From positions 1-53,562 of the forward strand of contig SVNW01000018.1 in the NCBI GenBank assembly GCA_015066745.1: DNA of 53,562 nucleotides, in the 5' to 3' direction. Positions 35,986 through 44,649 of this stretch are shown here, piece by piece. The notes beneath the pieces are model-generated. The model was not told where the DNA came from. It saw nothing but the letters and a program-made list of their open reading frames with translations, and searched no databases. Made by a program: the position numbers and the translations under genes. This stretch comes from Ruminococcus sp. Lineage in GTDB: Bacteria > Bacillota > Clostridia > Oscillospirales > Ruminococcaceae. The first letter of the stretch is position 1. Each line of letters starts with the position of its first letter.

Positions 35986-37545
35986 TCATTCTGCCACAAG
36001 CCATTCATCTACAGTTCGGCTCTCACTTGAAATATTAACACCTATCTTATGAACAGTCCGTTTATCATTAAGATACGGTACTGCATACTGTTGCTGTTCA
36101 ATCTGCATGAGTGCCTCTTTTGCACTACCATCGAGTTTAAATTCAAATATAAAAATATCATTATCTGTTTCAATAATTATATCCGCTCTGCCTTTACTGT
36201 TCTGCTTTTCTATAAGCGTTGTATAACAACCAAGCAACCGATTTATTATATAAAACGTATATGAAAAATGCGTTTCAAAGTCTTTGGCACGTTCATCTTT
36301 ATTGGCTTCATACGGTATTGATGCAAGAAATGACGTAAATGCGTCCCTTACTCCGTCAAGGTCACACTCTCTTAGCATATCGTCCATTTCAAGAATCCAG
36401 TTATCGTTGTCTTCTGACGGCTTGTGAAAATAGCTGTTTCCTATAAGGCTTACAAATCCTTTTCTTACTTCATCATTTGGATAATCAAGTTTATAAACAC
36501 TACGACGGCTGTCATATCCTTTTATTGTGAGATATCCGCTCTGATACAGCATTGCAAGAGGTTCTTCTTTGTCCGCTCTGTAATCTACAAAATACTTTCT
36601 TGCATATGACCTGCCGATCAGTTTCTGCATATTTACCTTATGCCCTTCCATCAGCTTTTCAAGATATGTCGGTGTTCCGGATTCGTACCAGTAATCTTCG
36701 GTTTTCATCGAATCAAACGCATTTAATATACTGAAAGGATTGTATATATCAGTTTTCAGATTTTCGCTGAAATGATACCCATCATACTGTTTTTTCAGTA
36801 TATTTTTCACTTCTTGAGCGGTACATTCCATCTTATCTGCCAATTCCTTTATTGGATCGGCAAAATACGAGTACAATTCATCTTCTGTTATTCCGCATAT
36901 AGCATCATATCTGCTGTCCATACTTATATCTTTTGGCTGATTAAATCCCGAAAATACCGATACCTGACTGAATTTTGTCACTCCTGTAAGAAATACAAAT
37001 CGAAGATGTGCGTCTGCCGATTTAAATGTTCCGTAAAATCCTTTTAAGGTATTTCGATTTTTCTCTTCAAGTTCTGTCCCGAGTACGTCTAACATTGGTT
37101 TGTCGTATTCGTCTATCAGAACTACTACTTTATGTTTTGCTTTCTGTTCTGCAGTTTCTATAACATTTTTAAAACGGTCACTTAAAGTTTTCGGAATATA
37201 ATTTATATTATATTTCTTTTCCCATATTCTAAGCATATTTTCAAGCTTATTCTGAAGTTCATCAGGATCTGAAAAATTACCATCTGCAAAATCTATTCTA
37301 AGCACAGGATATTCTGCCCAGTCCTTTTCAAGTTCTTCTATTTTAAGCCCTTTAAACAGTTCCTTTTTCCCCGAAAAATATGCATCAAGAGTACTTATCA
37401 GCAGTGATTTTCCAAATCTTCTCGGTCTTGAAAGAAAACATATATGCCTGCTTGCAAGATCATATACCAGATCTGTTTTATCTACATATACATATTTTCC
37501 GTTTATCATTTCTTCAAACGTCTGTACTCCTATAGGATATCGCAT
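35986..37545 (-). CDS. AAA-ATPase-like / PDDEXK_9 protein, array copy C
   Basis: 519 aa. The central segment is the C/D allele (FNQPKDI, SENLKTDIYNPFSILNAFDSM). The block near 325-415 is the A/C allele (RSYARKYFVDY, YDSRRSVYKLDYPND, YFHKPSEDNDNW). Small private differences (IEELEKDWAEYP) show that it is not a sequencing duplicate of A. P-loop, Walker B and ExK motifs are intact. Confidence 0.88.
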   Translation of the reverse strand: MRYPIGVQTFEEMINGKYVYVDKTDLVYDLASRHICFLSRPRRFGKSLLISTLDAYFSGKKELFKGLKIEELEKDWAEYPVLRIDFADGNFSDPDELQNKLENMLRIWEKKYNINYIPKTLSDRFKNVIETAEQKAKHKVVVLIDEYDKPMLDVLGTELEEKNRNTLKGFYGTFKSADAHLRFVFLTGVTKFSQVSVFSGFNQPKDISMDSRYDAICGITEDELYSYFADPIKELADKMECTAQEVKNILKKQYDGYHFSENLKTDIYNPFSILNAFDSMKTEDYWYESGTPTYLEKLMEGHKVNMQKLIGRSYARKYFVDYRADKEEPLAMLYQSGYLTIKGYDSRRSVYKLDYPNDEVRKGFVSLIGNSYFHKPSEDNDNWILEMDDMLRECDLDGVRDAFTSFLASIPYEANKDERAKDFETHFSYTFYIINRLLGCYTTLIEKQNSKGRADIIIETDNDIFIFEFKLDGSAKEALMQIEQQQYAVPYLNDKRTVHKIGVNISSESRTVDEWLVAE

Positions 37546-37579
37546 TTTTTAGTTTTCCTCCATTCCGTTTATTTTTAAA

Positions 37580-39154
37580 TCATTCTGCCACTAGCCATTC
37601 ATCTACAGTTCGGCTCTCACTTGAAATATTAACACCTATCTTATGAACCGGTCGTTTATCATTAAGATACGGTACTGAATACTGTTGCTGTTCAATCTGC
37701 ATGAGTGCCTCTTTTGCACTACCATCGAGTTTAAATTCAAATATAAAAATATCATTATCTGTTTCAATAATTATATCCGCTCTGCCTTTACTGTTTTGCT
37801 TTTCTATAAGCGTTGTGTAACACCCAAGCAACCGATTTATTATATAAAACGTATATGAAAAATGTGTTTCAAAGTCTTTGGCACGTTCATCTTTATTGGC
37901 TTCATACGGTATTGATGCAAGAAATGATGTAAATGCATCCCTTACTCCGTCAAGGTTACATCGTTTTAGCATACGGTCTAGATTTTTTATCCAGTTATCC
38001 GGTTGTTCTTCTGTTTTTCCAAAAAAGCTGTTTGCTGTCAGTGTAACAAATCCTTTTCGTACTTCATTGTTTGGAAAATCAAGAAAATATTCATTATATT
38101 CCTTATCATATCCCTTTATTGTGAGATATCCGCTTTGATACAGCATCGCAAGCGGATCTTCTTTATCGGCTCTGTAATCTATAAAATATTTTCTTTCATA
38201 TGACCTGCCGATCAGTTTCTGCATATTTACCTTATGCCCTTCCATCAACTTTTCAAGATATGTCGGTGTTCCGGATTCGTACCAGTAATCTTCGGTTTTC
38301 ATCGAATCAAACGCATTTAATATACTGAAAGGATTGTATATATCAGTTTTCAGATTTTCACTGAAATGATACCCATCATACTGTTTTTTCAGTATATTTT
38401 TCACTTCTTGAGCGGTACATTCCATCTTATCTGCCAATTCCTTTATTGGATTGGCAAAATACGAGTACAATTCATCTTCTGTTATTCCGCATATTGCATC
38501 ATATCTGCTGTCCATACTTATATCTTTTGGCTGATTAAATCCCGAAAATACCGATACCTGACTGAATTTTGTCACTCCTGTAAGAAATACAAATCGAAGA
38601 TGTGCATCTGCCGATTTAAATGTTCCGTAAAATCCTTTTAAGGTATTTCGATTTTTCTCTTCAAGTTCTGTTCCGAGTACGTCTAACATTGGTTTGTCGT
38701 ATTCGTCTATCAAAACTACTACTTTATGCTTTGCTTTCTGTTCTGCTGTTTCTATAACATTTTTAAAACGGTCACTTAAAGTTTTCGGAATATAATTTAT
38801 ATTATATTTCTTTTCCCATATTCTAAGCATATTTTCAAGCTTATTCTGTAGTTCATCAGGATCCGAAAAATCACCATCTGCAAAATCTATTCTAAGTACA
38901 GGATATTCTGTCCAGTCTTTTTCCAGGTCTTCTATTTTCAGTCCTTTAAACAGTTCCTTTTCCCCCGAAAAATATGCATCAAGAGTACTTATCAGCAGTG
39001 ATTTTCCAAATCTTCTCGGTCTTGAAAGAAAACATATATGCCTGCTTGCAAGATCATATACCAGATCTGTTTTATCTACATATACATATTTTCCGTTTAT
39101 CATCTCTTCAAACGTCTGTACTCCTATAGGATAACGTATTATGCTATTCTCCAC
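37580..39154 (-). CDS. AAA-ATPase-like / PDDEXK_9 protein, array copy D (first in transcript)
   Basis: About 524 aa from a GTG at 39154, or 527 from GTG 39163; the first follows GGCGGTGA at 5 bases. The N-terminus (VENSIIRYPIG) differs from MRYPIG of the other copies because its leader is the one shared with the gene at 31217-32761. The central segment is the C/D allele and the 325-415 block the B/D allele, so the copies together show all four combinations. A promoter-like TTGCAA/TATAAT lies upstream. ATPase and nuclease motifs are intact. Confidence 0.88.
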   Translation of the reverse strand: MENSIIRYPIGVQTFEEMINGKYVYVDKTDLVYDLASRHICFLSRPRRFGKSLLISTLDAYFSGEKELFKGLKIEDLEKDWTEYPVLRIDFADGDFSDPDELQNKLENMLRIWEKKYNINYIPKTLSDRFKNVIETAEQKAKHKVVVLIDEYDKPMLDVLGTELEEKNRNTLKGFYGTFKSADAHLRFVFLTGVTKFSQVSVFSGFNQPKDISMDSRYDAICGITEDELYSYFANPIKELADKMECTAQEVKNILKKQYDGYHFSENLKTDIYNPFSILNAFDSMKTEDYWYESGTPTYLEKLMEGHKVNMQKLIGRSYERKYFIDYRADKEDPLAMLYQSGYLTIKGYDKEYNEYFLDFPNNEVRKGFVTLTANSFFGKTEEQPDNWIKNLDRMLKRCNLDGVRDAFTSFLASIPYEANKDERAKDFETHFSYTFYIINRLLGCYTTLIEKQNSKGRADIIIETDNDIFIFEFKLDGSAKEALMQIEQQQYSVPYLNDKRPVHKIGVNISSESRTVDEWLVAE

Positions 39155-39160
39155 TATTAT

Positions 39161-39185
39161 CACCGCCTTTGTATCTCAGATTATT
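39161..39185 (-). repeat. Leader repeat, copy upstream of the array
   Basis: Direct-orientation partner of 32769-32793, holding the GGCGGTGA ribosome-binding site of copy D. Identity continues patchily into the words ATGCTA and TTATT on either side, separated by a 14-base length difference near the start codon. Confidence 0.75.
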
Positions 39186-39203
39186 GTTACTTTTGTCTTT
39201 TAT

Positions 39204-39232
39204 ATTATACATTATTTTTCTATAATTTGCAA
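39204..39232 (-). promoter_or_regulatory. Promoter of the AAA-ATPase array
   Basis: On the minus strand TTGCAA (39227-39232) is followed after 17 bases by TATAAT (39204-39209), about 45 bases before the first array start. It is the only convincing promoter I see for the five ATPase genes. Confidence 0.72.
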
Positions 39233-39278
39233 CCGGAACTCGATTTTACTCATGATGTATTTCCAAAGAAAGCTTTAC

Positions 39279-39334
39279 AAAAAACCTGTATCGTTTGCCT
39301 TGATTATGTATGGCATATATGATACAGGTTTTTA
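39279..39334. terminator. Terminator after the anti-sigma-like gene
   Basis: Long-range stem AAAACCTGTATC with GATACAGGTTTT around a 28-base loop that can pair further through GCC and GGC. T-runs on both strands make it bidirectional. It ends the sigma/anti-sigma operon just before the array promoter. Confidence 0.75.
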
Positions 39335-39336
39335 TT

Positions 39337-42300
39337 TTACATTATTTCATTAAGGTAAAGCGTAACTTTATTTTGTATATTTTTTGCTGTTTCTTCTGCA
39401 CTCTGACCGTCATTAAAGAATATGTCTGTCTGTTCTTTTATTATCTTTCTGACAGATGAATCTGATAATGTTGTTTTTGAAACAGATGATATAAGAGAAA
39501 GAATTTTATCTGTTTTGTCATTCATTCCTTCTATATCGCCTGCAAGCATATCAAAAACAGATTTTTTTATCGGAAAACTGTCCTGATATGAATATGTCTT
39601 ACAACCATTTAGTTGGCTCTGCTGTGAAAGAAGATAACGGATAAACTCCATTGTCCCCTCCTTTTTCTGCGATTTTGAAAATACAGATACAGTATAATTA
39701 GAAGAAACTGCCACACTATCTGAAGAATCAGAAGGCAATCCGATAAAACCGGGTTCTGATTCAAAGTTATCATAAAGATAATTTAAGTAGTCAAAATTCG
39801 ATATTTTTTCTAACTGAAGAAGACAATGTTCTTTAGCTATTCTGAATGTATATTTGTAGCCTTCATCATCATTTAAAAATATCTTTTTATTAAAATCTTC
39901 AAGTGTCATTCCATAACTTTTGATAAACTCCAGCAATGATATAAAATTTTCATTTTCAAAATTACATACACCTTTTTCAAAATCAATATATTCTGATATA
40001 TTATAATAGATAAGGTATGCAACAAGTTCATCATAATAAGAATTATAAAATATTTTTTCACCGTTATTAAGATTGAAAAACTTATCAAAACTTATTCCCT
40101 TTTTATCTCCAAGCAATGATTGTTTTCCTGAAAGACAATTTAATGAAAAATTAAGTGGAATCGCATACTGTTTTCCGTTAAACTTGTATGCATCTAAAAT
40201 TTCTTCAAAATAATCTTCCCTTTTTACTTCATGATTTTCAAACACAATGTCAAGTTCTTCAAATACGTTCATATTAATATATTTTATCATATCAAAATCA
40301 GATGCAAAAATAATCATATCCGGTGTATTTCCTTTTATTATCTCCTGATCTAAGGAAGAAACGCCCGAATCACAAAAGAAACCTGCTCCATGTTCTGAAT
40401 ATTTGCTCAAATCATTTATATGTATCCTGTAACAGTCATTTGATTTATTAAATTCAGTGATGACATTATGAATATCACTGTTTACAAAATTTCCGGCAAG
40501 TTCTATCACCTGACGTTTCTGAATACTTTTAAGTGTTTCCTCACTTACTCTTATTATAAGTTTGATATTTTCTCTATTAGTATAATCATAATAATATCTG
40601 TAAACTATAGTATCATTATCAAATACACAAACTTGTTCACAACGTTCTTCTATATCCGAATCAACCCAGTTTATTATTTCTTTTATAGTATTATTTTTTA
40701 TACTGTAACCATACACACCATCATCAAAGATAAAACACACATCATATTTTCCGAAGCCTTCGCATATACTTTTAATTCTGTAGTCAAGCTTATATATCTC
40801 AGTCAGCTTATTTTTTTCAAAATCAATCTTACTAAGTGAAGTTCCATGACCTGAACCATTTACAACTACATAACATTCACCATTTGAATCAAAAAGTAAA
40901 GTATCCGGCTCTACACTGATTTCTCCTTTTTTCACACCGTCAGGAGTGTAAAGTGCAATACCGTTACCAAACTGATATAGTGCTATATTTCCGTATTTAT
41001 CAACTGAAAAACTCTCACTGTATCCTTCACCTGTATAAGTACGTTTTACTATATTAAAATTTTTATCAAGTTCTACTACATAGTTTGATACATCATCTTT
41101 CTCAGAAGAATATATACTCTCAAGTACATATACACCTTTGTTTTCAGATGTTTTAATTTTACTTATCGCACCGTCTGATTTATAATAATTCCTGATATCG
41201 CCATTAAGATCGGACTCACATAAAAATACACCGCTTTCCATATCGCTTAAATCACAACCAGACGCTAAAAGTAAATTTTCGCATACAGCAACAGAGTTAT
41301 ATTCCAGATTTTCATTTCCATATTTATCAAGATTTGCAACAACAATATTTTCTTCTTCTTCAAATCTGTATCCGAAAATTATTCCCTCTGATATATATGC
41401 AAAATCATATTCTTCAGTCTTACTGCTATCCACCATCATCAGGCATAACGATGTCTGCTCACCTTTCAGCTCTGCTTCATACCTTTGGGAGATCTCACCT
41501 GTATCAGCATCAAACACATTAAAATTATAAATATTTCCTGCTTCTTCTAAATGAGTATAAATAACCGGAGAACCATTTCTGTCAATAAACGCACCATATA
41601 ACACACCTTCCATATCAGCTGTCACATTCTCTTTTTCAAATAAAAGACTTCCGTCACTATTATATTTATACATATTCACATTTTCATTTTCATCGCTGTA
41701 AAGTGTATAGTAACAACCATCGGTGTCAACAGTATATCCTTTGAAACTCACCCCGTTTTCAAGTTGTGATTTTTCAAAAAACATACAATCAGAAATTTCA
41801 TTAAGTTCCTCATCATATATACTCATATAAAAACTTGTTACTTCATCATCGTCCATAATATATTTTTCTATCATATAATTACCGTCTTCAAGTTTTCTTA
41901 TATGAGAAACCCCTTCATTTCCAGCAAGTTCTATGGAATCTGAAATTTTTAATGTATCACGATTGGCACGAAGTATATAATCAGTGCTGTTCGTGTTTTC
42001 CAATCTCATCCATATATACTTGTCGTCAATTGAAAGAGAACTAAAAATTCCGTCATACCCGCTCACATCAATGTTATCTGTTTTATTCTGACTTTTGTCT
42101 ATCAAAGACACGACCTGCTTTTCGGTTCCTTTATACATATATCCGCTGAAATACAAGTTTTCGTCATTTCCTGCTATTTGTTCAACAGCAACAATATTAT
42201 CAGAAATTTCGAAAGTTGTATCTTCCTTAAAATAATTCTCTATCTTTTCAAAATCTTCTTTATCCTCTTTCTTCAGTCCCATAAAAACTGCTGTCAGAAC

Positions 42301-42522
42301 TGCACCTGTAATAACCAAAGTTATTACAGCAACAAATAACCTTAACATCGTTTTTTTCTTTCGGATTACACTCACTTTGATCACTCCTTCATTTTCAGAA
42401 CAATTCAACGATATCTCCGGACATTCAAAGTATTTATCCAGCCGGTTTATATCATTCATGACTTCCACTACATACTTATCGCTGATATTTCCAATTGCTC
42501 TATAAATATTTTCCTTATTCAT
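39337..42522 (-). CDS. Membrane anti-sigma-like protein with extracellular propeller-like and solute-binding-like parts
   Basis: 1061 aa. Residues 1-58 are cytoplasmic and would hold the sigma factor; one membrane helix (about 59-83, LRLFVAVITLVITGAVL) follows. The next 550 residues are a series of beta-strand repeats of WD/YVTN-propeller look (for example VDTDGCYYTLYSD, VDKYGNIALYQFG). From about 650 the chain resembles an extracellular solute-binding protein (VITEFNKSNDCYRIHI, EIIKGNTPDMIIFAS, FNGKQYAIPLNFSLN). It overlaps the sigma-factor gene by 4 bases (ATGA). It probably senses an outside ligand and releases the sigma factor; the ligand is unknown. The cytoplasmic part has no motif I can name. 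Confidence 0.75.
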   Translation of the reverse strand: MNKENIYRAIGNISDKYVVEVMNDINRLDKYFECPEISLNCSENEGVIKVSVIRKKKTMLRLFVAVITLVITGAVLTAVFMGLKKEDKEDFEKIENYFKEDTTFEISDNIVAVEQIAGNDENLYFSGYMYKGTEKQVVSLIDKSQNKTDNIDVSGYDGIFSSLSIDDKYIWMRLENTNSTDYILRANRDTLKISDSIELAGNEGVSHIRKLEDGNYMIEKYIMDDDEVTSFYMSIYDEELNEISDCMFFEKSQLENGVSFKGYTVDTDGCYYTLYSDENENVNMYKYNSDGSLLFEKENVTADMEGVLYGAFIDRNGSPVIYTHLEEAGNIYNFNVFDADTGEISQRYEAELKGEQTSLCLMMVDSSKTEEYDFAYISEGIIFGYRFEEEENIVVANLDKYGNENLEYNSVAVCENLLLASGCDLSDMESGVFLCESDLNGDIRNYYKSDGAISKIKTSENKGVYVLESIYSSEKDDVSNYVVELDKNFNIVKRTYTGEGYSESFSVDKYGNIALYQFGNGIALYTPDGVKKGEISVEPDTLLFDSNGECYVVVNGSGHGTSLSKIDFEKNKLTEIYKLDYRIKSICEGFGKYDVCFIFDDGVYGYSIKNNTIKEIINWVDSDIEERCEQVCVFDNDTIVYRYYYDYTNRENIKLIIRVSEETLKSIQKRQVIELAGNFVNSDIHNVITEFNKSNDCYRIHINDLSKYSEHGAGFFCDSGVSSLDQEIIKGNTPDMIIFASDFDMIKYINMNVFEELDIVFENHEVKREDYFEEILDAYKFNGKQYAIPLNFSLNCLSGKQSLLGDKKGISFDKFFNLNNGEKIFYNSYYDELVAYLIYYNISEYIDFEKGVCNFENENFISLLEFIKSYGMTLEDFNKKIFLNDDEGYKYTFRIAKEHCLLQLEKISNFDYLNYLYDNFESEPGFIGLPSDSSDSVAVSSNYTVSVFSKSQKKEGTMEFIRYLLSQQSQLNGCKTYSYQDSFPIKKSVFDMLAGDIEGMNDKTDKILSLISSVSKTTLSDSSVRKIIKEQTDIFFNDGQSAEETAKNIQNKVTLYLNEIM

Positions 42523-43076
42523 AATTCAAATCCTTTCTCAGCAAGGTATTTGCGAAGTTTTTTCCTAAGCCGTTTTAAAACAGCCGACACACTGTTCTCC
42601 GACATTTTCATACATTCTGAAATATTTCTGACACTTTCTGTATACCAGTACCTCATAACAAATATTTTTCTGTTCTTAGATGAAAGTAACCCAAGAAAAG
42701 AATCAATGATCTCACCAAGTTCGTTTTCATCACATTCAATATCCATCGCCCTGTCAGGTATACACTCCTCCAGCTCATGCAGTACAAGTACAGGTTGCCC
42801 TCCGCCTCGTTTTACAGCATTATTTCTTTCATACATATTTATGGCAAGATTGCGTACTATCCTCCCTAAAAACGCGGGCAGTACTCTTGGCCATTGTGGC
42901 GGAATTGCATTCCATGTTTTCAGATAAGTATCATTTACACATTCCTGTGCATCTTCCCTGTCAGATAAAATATTATTGGCAATAGAACGACAGTATGAAC
43001 CATATTTCTCATCCGTTTCTGTTATCGCACATTCATCTCTGTCCCAGTAATGCTGAATTATAGTTTTATCGTCCAC
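42519..43076 (-). CDS. ECF-type RNA polymerase sigma factor
   Basis: About 185 aa. Region 2 contains YCRSIANNILSDREDAQECVNDTYLKTWN and region 4 contains NRKIFVMRYWYTESVRNISECMKMSENSVSAVLKRLRKKL (each listed here only by its landmark ends: DREDAQECVND and VRNISECMKMSENSVS). The ATG at 43094 has no ribosome-binding site, while GTG 43076 follows AGAGGGGG by 7 bases. The coupled downstream gene encodes the likely anti-sigma. Two GTCA words upstream on its strand could be part of an autoregulated promoter, but this is weak. Confidence 0.92.
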   Translation of the reverse strand: MDDKTIIQHYWDRDECAITETDEKYGSYCRSIANNILSDREDAQECVNDTYLKTWNAIPPQWPRVLPAFLGRIVRNLAINMYERNNAVKRGGGQPVLVLHELEECIPDRAMDIECDENELGEIIDSFLGLLSSKNRKIFVMRYWYTESVRNISECMKMSENSVSAVLKRLRKKLRKYLAEKGFEL

Positions 43077-43259
43077 ACTTTTACCCCCTCTCATCTATAT
43101 TGACAGAATTTCTTTTTAAATCTGACGGTTAGAAAAAATTTTATTTTTAACAAAAACTTTGAATATTACTGTACAAACACAAAAATAACAGCCTGTTCTC
43201 ATTGCTGATATGAAGCAAAAAACATTTCAATTTCACATCGGCAAAACAATACTACTCAG

Positions 43260-43288
43260 TTGTTTTTTTATATTTCCTATGTTATAAT
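43260..43288 (+). promoter_or_regulatory. Promoter of the 327-aa unknown gene
   Basis: TTGTTT (43260-43265) and TATAAT (43283-43288) with 17 bases between, about 55 bases before the start codon. Confidence 0.7.
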
Positions 43289-43341
43289 AAACGTATATTT
43301 ATGTGCATGATTATAGCAATAAAAAACTAGGAGAGCGTCGT

Positions 43342-44325
43342 ATGAAAATACAAGAATTCAGAAATAAAATGCAACAATGTAAGAGAGAAGACTTGGAAAA
43401 AATCGCCTCAGAATTATATAAAATGCTACCCAAAAACAAAAAGGAGGAAGACGCTGATACGCTGATTGAAGATATTATTGCCGGCAAGACTACTGCTGTT
43501 TCTGCTAAAAATCAGAAAGCTGATGTAAATTTTGATGTTCTGAAATCGGAAATAAATGAATTCCTCAGTAATGTAGACAATGATTACTATATTGTACCAA
43601 ACCGGATCGTCCCCAAAAGCAAACGGTCTAAATGGCGATTTGAAGTCAAGAAGTTCGTAAAATCGATAAACCAGATTCCTGTAGATGGAGAAAACGGAAT
43701 AGAATCGGCACAGTTGCTTCGTGAACTATATCAAAGACTGTGTTACGGGTGCGGATATTATATTTTTCCTTCAGATGATCCATTTCAGTCAATTGGCATC
43801 AGACAACCTGTTTTTTATGATATGTTGATTAAACGCACCTTTGCTACCGGCTTCACAGACGAAAATATAAAAAATATGCTTATGGATGCTACGTGTGTAT
43901 ATATCGACAGAGAATCGCTGTATATCGAAATGGAGGCAATCTATGCAAAATCACTTCTAACAAGCGATTTAAAGTATAAAGCACAAGGCTTTATTAAAGA
44001 ATATGTTGAGCAACTTGAAGCAAAGTCAGGGAAGAAAAATAAATACGCCCTTGAAGACTATCAGATCAAATCAAATATTGATGAAATGTGCCAAACCATG
44101 CTCATTATCTCAATTTTTCTTTGTGAACCTGAAGATGGCATAAAGTATTATTGGAAGCATAATCAGGAATCAAATAAAGAAGTCACTCTATATAAGTTGT
44201 TGAATATAATTAAAATGTATGGTGATGATAAACTCTGGATAAGCGTATACGAGAATGGTTTGTCAAAGAAAATCGAACCCAGAAACGCACTCAAAGAGCA
44301 ATATCAGGAAAAGAAAAGTAAATAA
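43342..44325 (+). CDS. Unknown soluble helical protein (327 aa)
   Basis: I do not recognise this protein with confidence. The start at 43342 has AGGAGAG about 8 bases upstream, better than the ATG at 43303. It is charged and mostly helical: an N-terminal helix pair (EFRNKMQQCKREDLEKIASE), a KWRFEVKKFVKSI segment and a long C-terminal helical region with no membrane segment or signal peptide. The opening and the KWRFEVKKF part faintly recall DUF6155-type proteins, but it is twice as long. It is a single-gene transcript with its own promoter and terminator, divergent from the sigma factor gene, and may or may not be a target of it. Confidence 0.6.
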   Translation: MKIQEFRNKMQQCKREDLEKIASELYKMLPKNKKEEDADTLIEDIIAGKTTAVSAKNQKADVNFDVLKSEINEFLSNVDNDYYIVPNRIVPKSKRSKWRFEVKKFVKSINQIPVDGENGIESAQLLRELYQRLCYGCGYYIFPSDDPFQSIGIRQPVFYDMLIKRTFATGFTDENIKNMLMDATCVYIDRESLYIEMEAIYAKSLLTSDLKYKAQGFIKEYVEQLEAKSGKKNKYALEDYQIKSNIDEMCQTMLIISIFLCEPEDGIKYYWKHNQESNKEVTLYKLLNIIKMYGDDKLWISVYENGLSKKIEPRNALKEQYQEKKSK

Positions 44326-44336
44326 GAATACAATGA

Positions 44337-44380
44337 AAATACAACGACTGTAGCGATTAATAACTACAGTCGTTGTATTT
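44337..44380 (+). terminator. Terminator after the unknown 327-aa gene
   Basis: A 17-bp perfect stem (AAATACAACGACTGTAG pairing with 44364-44380) with a 10-base loop followed by TTATTATTAT. Strong on the plus strand. Confidence 0.88.
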
Positions 44381-44500
44381 TATTATTATCATATTTCTCC
44401 GCCAAACGTTTTCGTGTATCTTCAAGAGTTACCGTAGATTCTCCCGAAAGTCTGCTATACTCAGCTGCATCAAGCTTTGCTTTCAGACTATAATTATTAT
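44364..44500 (-). pseudogene. Possible 3' remnant of a lost gene
   Basis: The 324 bases between 44326 and 44649 hold no complete gene. On the minus strand a frame ending at TAG 44364 reads KAKLDAAEYSRLSGESTV followed by a charged LEDTRKRLAEKYDN tail. It looks like real protein and like the end of a small antitoxin or regulator, but it lacks a start codon and runs into a stop upstream. Its end overlaps the plus-strand terminator. Probably a gene remnant; identity uncertain. Confidence 0.4.
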
Positions 44501-44564
44501 ACTATAATTCTGATATAATTTCAATACTTGATTGTTTTTCTCTACCGGTGATATTTTTATATAA

Positions 44565-44604
44565 AAAAAATAACAGCCTACCAATTTATTACGATAAGCT
44601 GTTA
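44565..44604 (-). terminator. Probable terminator of the DUF2383-like gene
   Basis: On the minus strand AACAGC (44598-44603) can pair with GCTGTT (44572-44577) across an AT-rich loop that can pair partly, followed by ATTTTTTTTAT. Confidence 0.65.
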
Positions 44605-44649
44605 ATCTTAAAAATATTTCAAACTTTTATCTTACACATAAACATCTAA

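Larger units (their letters stand above)
32798..39139 (-). repeat. Tandem array of four 1594-bp units
   Basis: Gene ends at 32798, 34392, 35986 and 37580 are each exactly 1594 bases apart, and the matching start positions (34357, 35951, 37545, 39139) are too. Each unit is one AAA-ATPase-like gene plus a 34-base spacer carrying a GGAGG site; the spacers are almost identical. Such a repeat is prone to copy-number change by unequal crossing over and to assembly collapse. Confidence 0.95.

Noticed and set aside
32798..39139. Array considered as a CRISPR-like or transposon cluster
   Set aside because: The units are full-length coding genes with a 1594-bp period; no short repeats with spacers and no terminal inverted repeats are seen.
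43095..43140. Possible autoregulated ECF promoter with two GTCA words
   Set aside because: Spacing and sequence could not be matched to a known ECF class; too weak to list as a feature.
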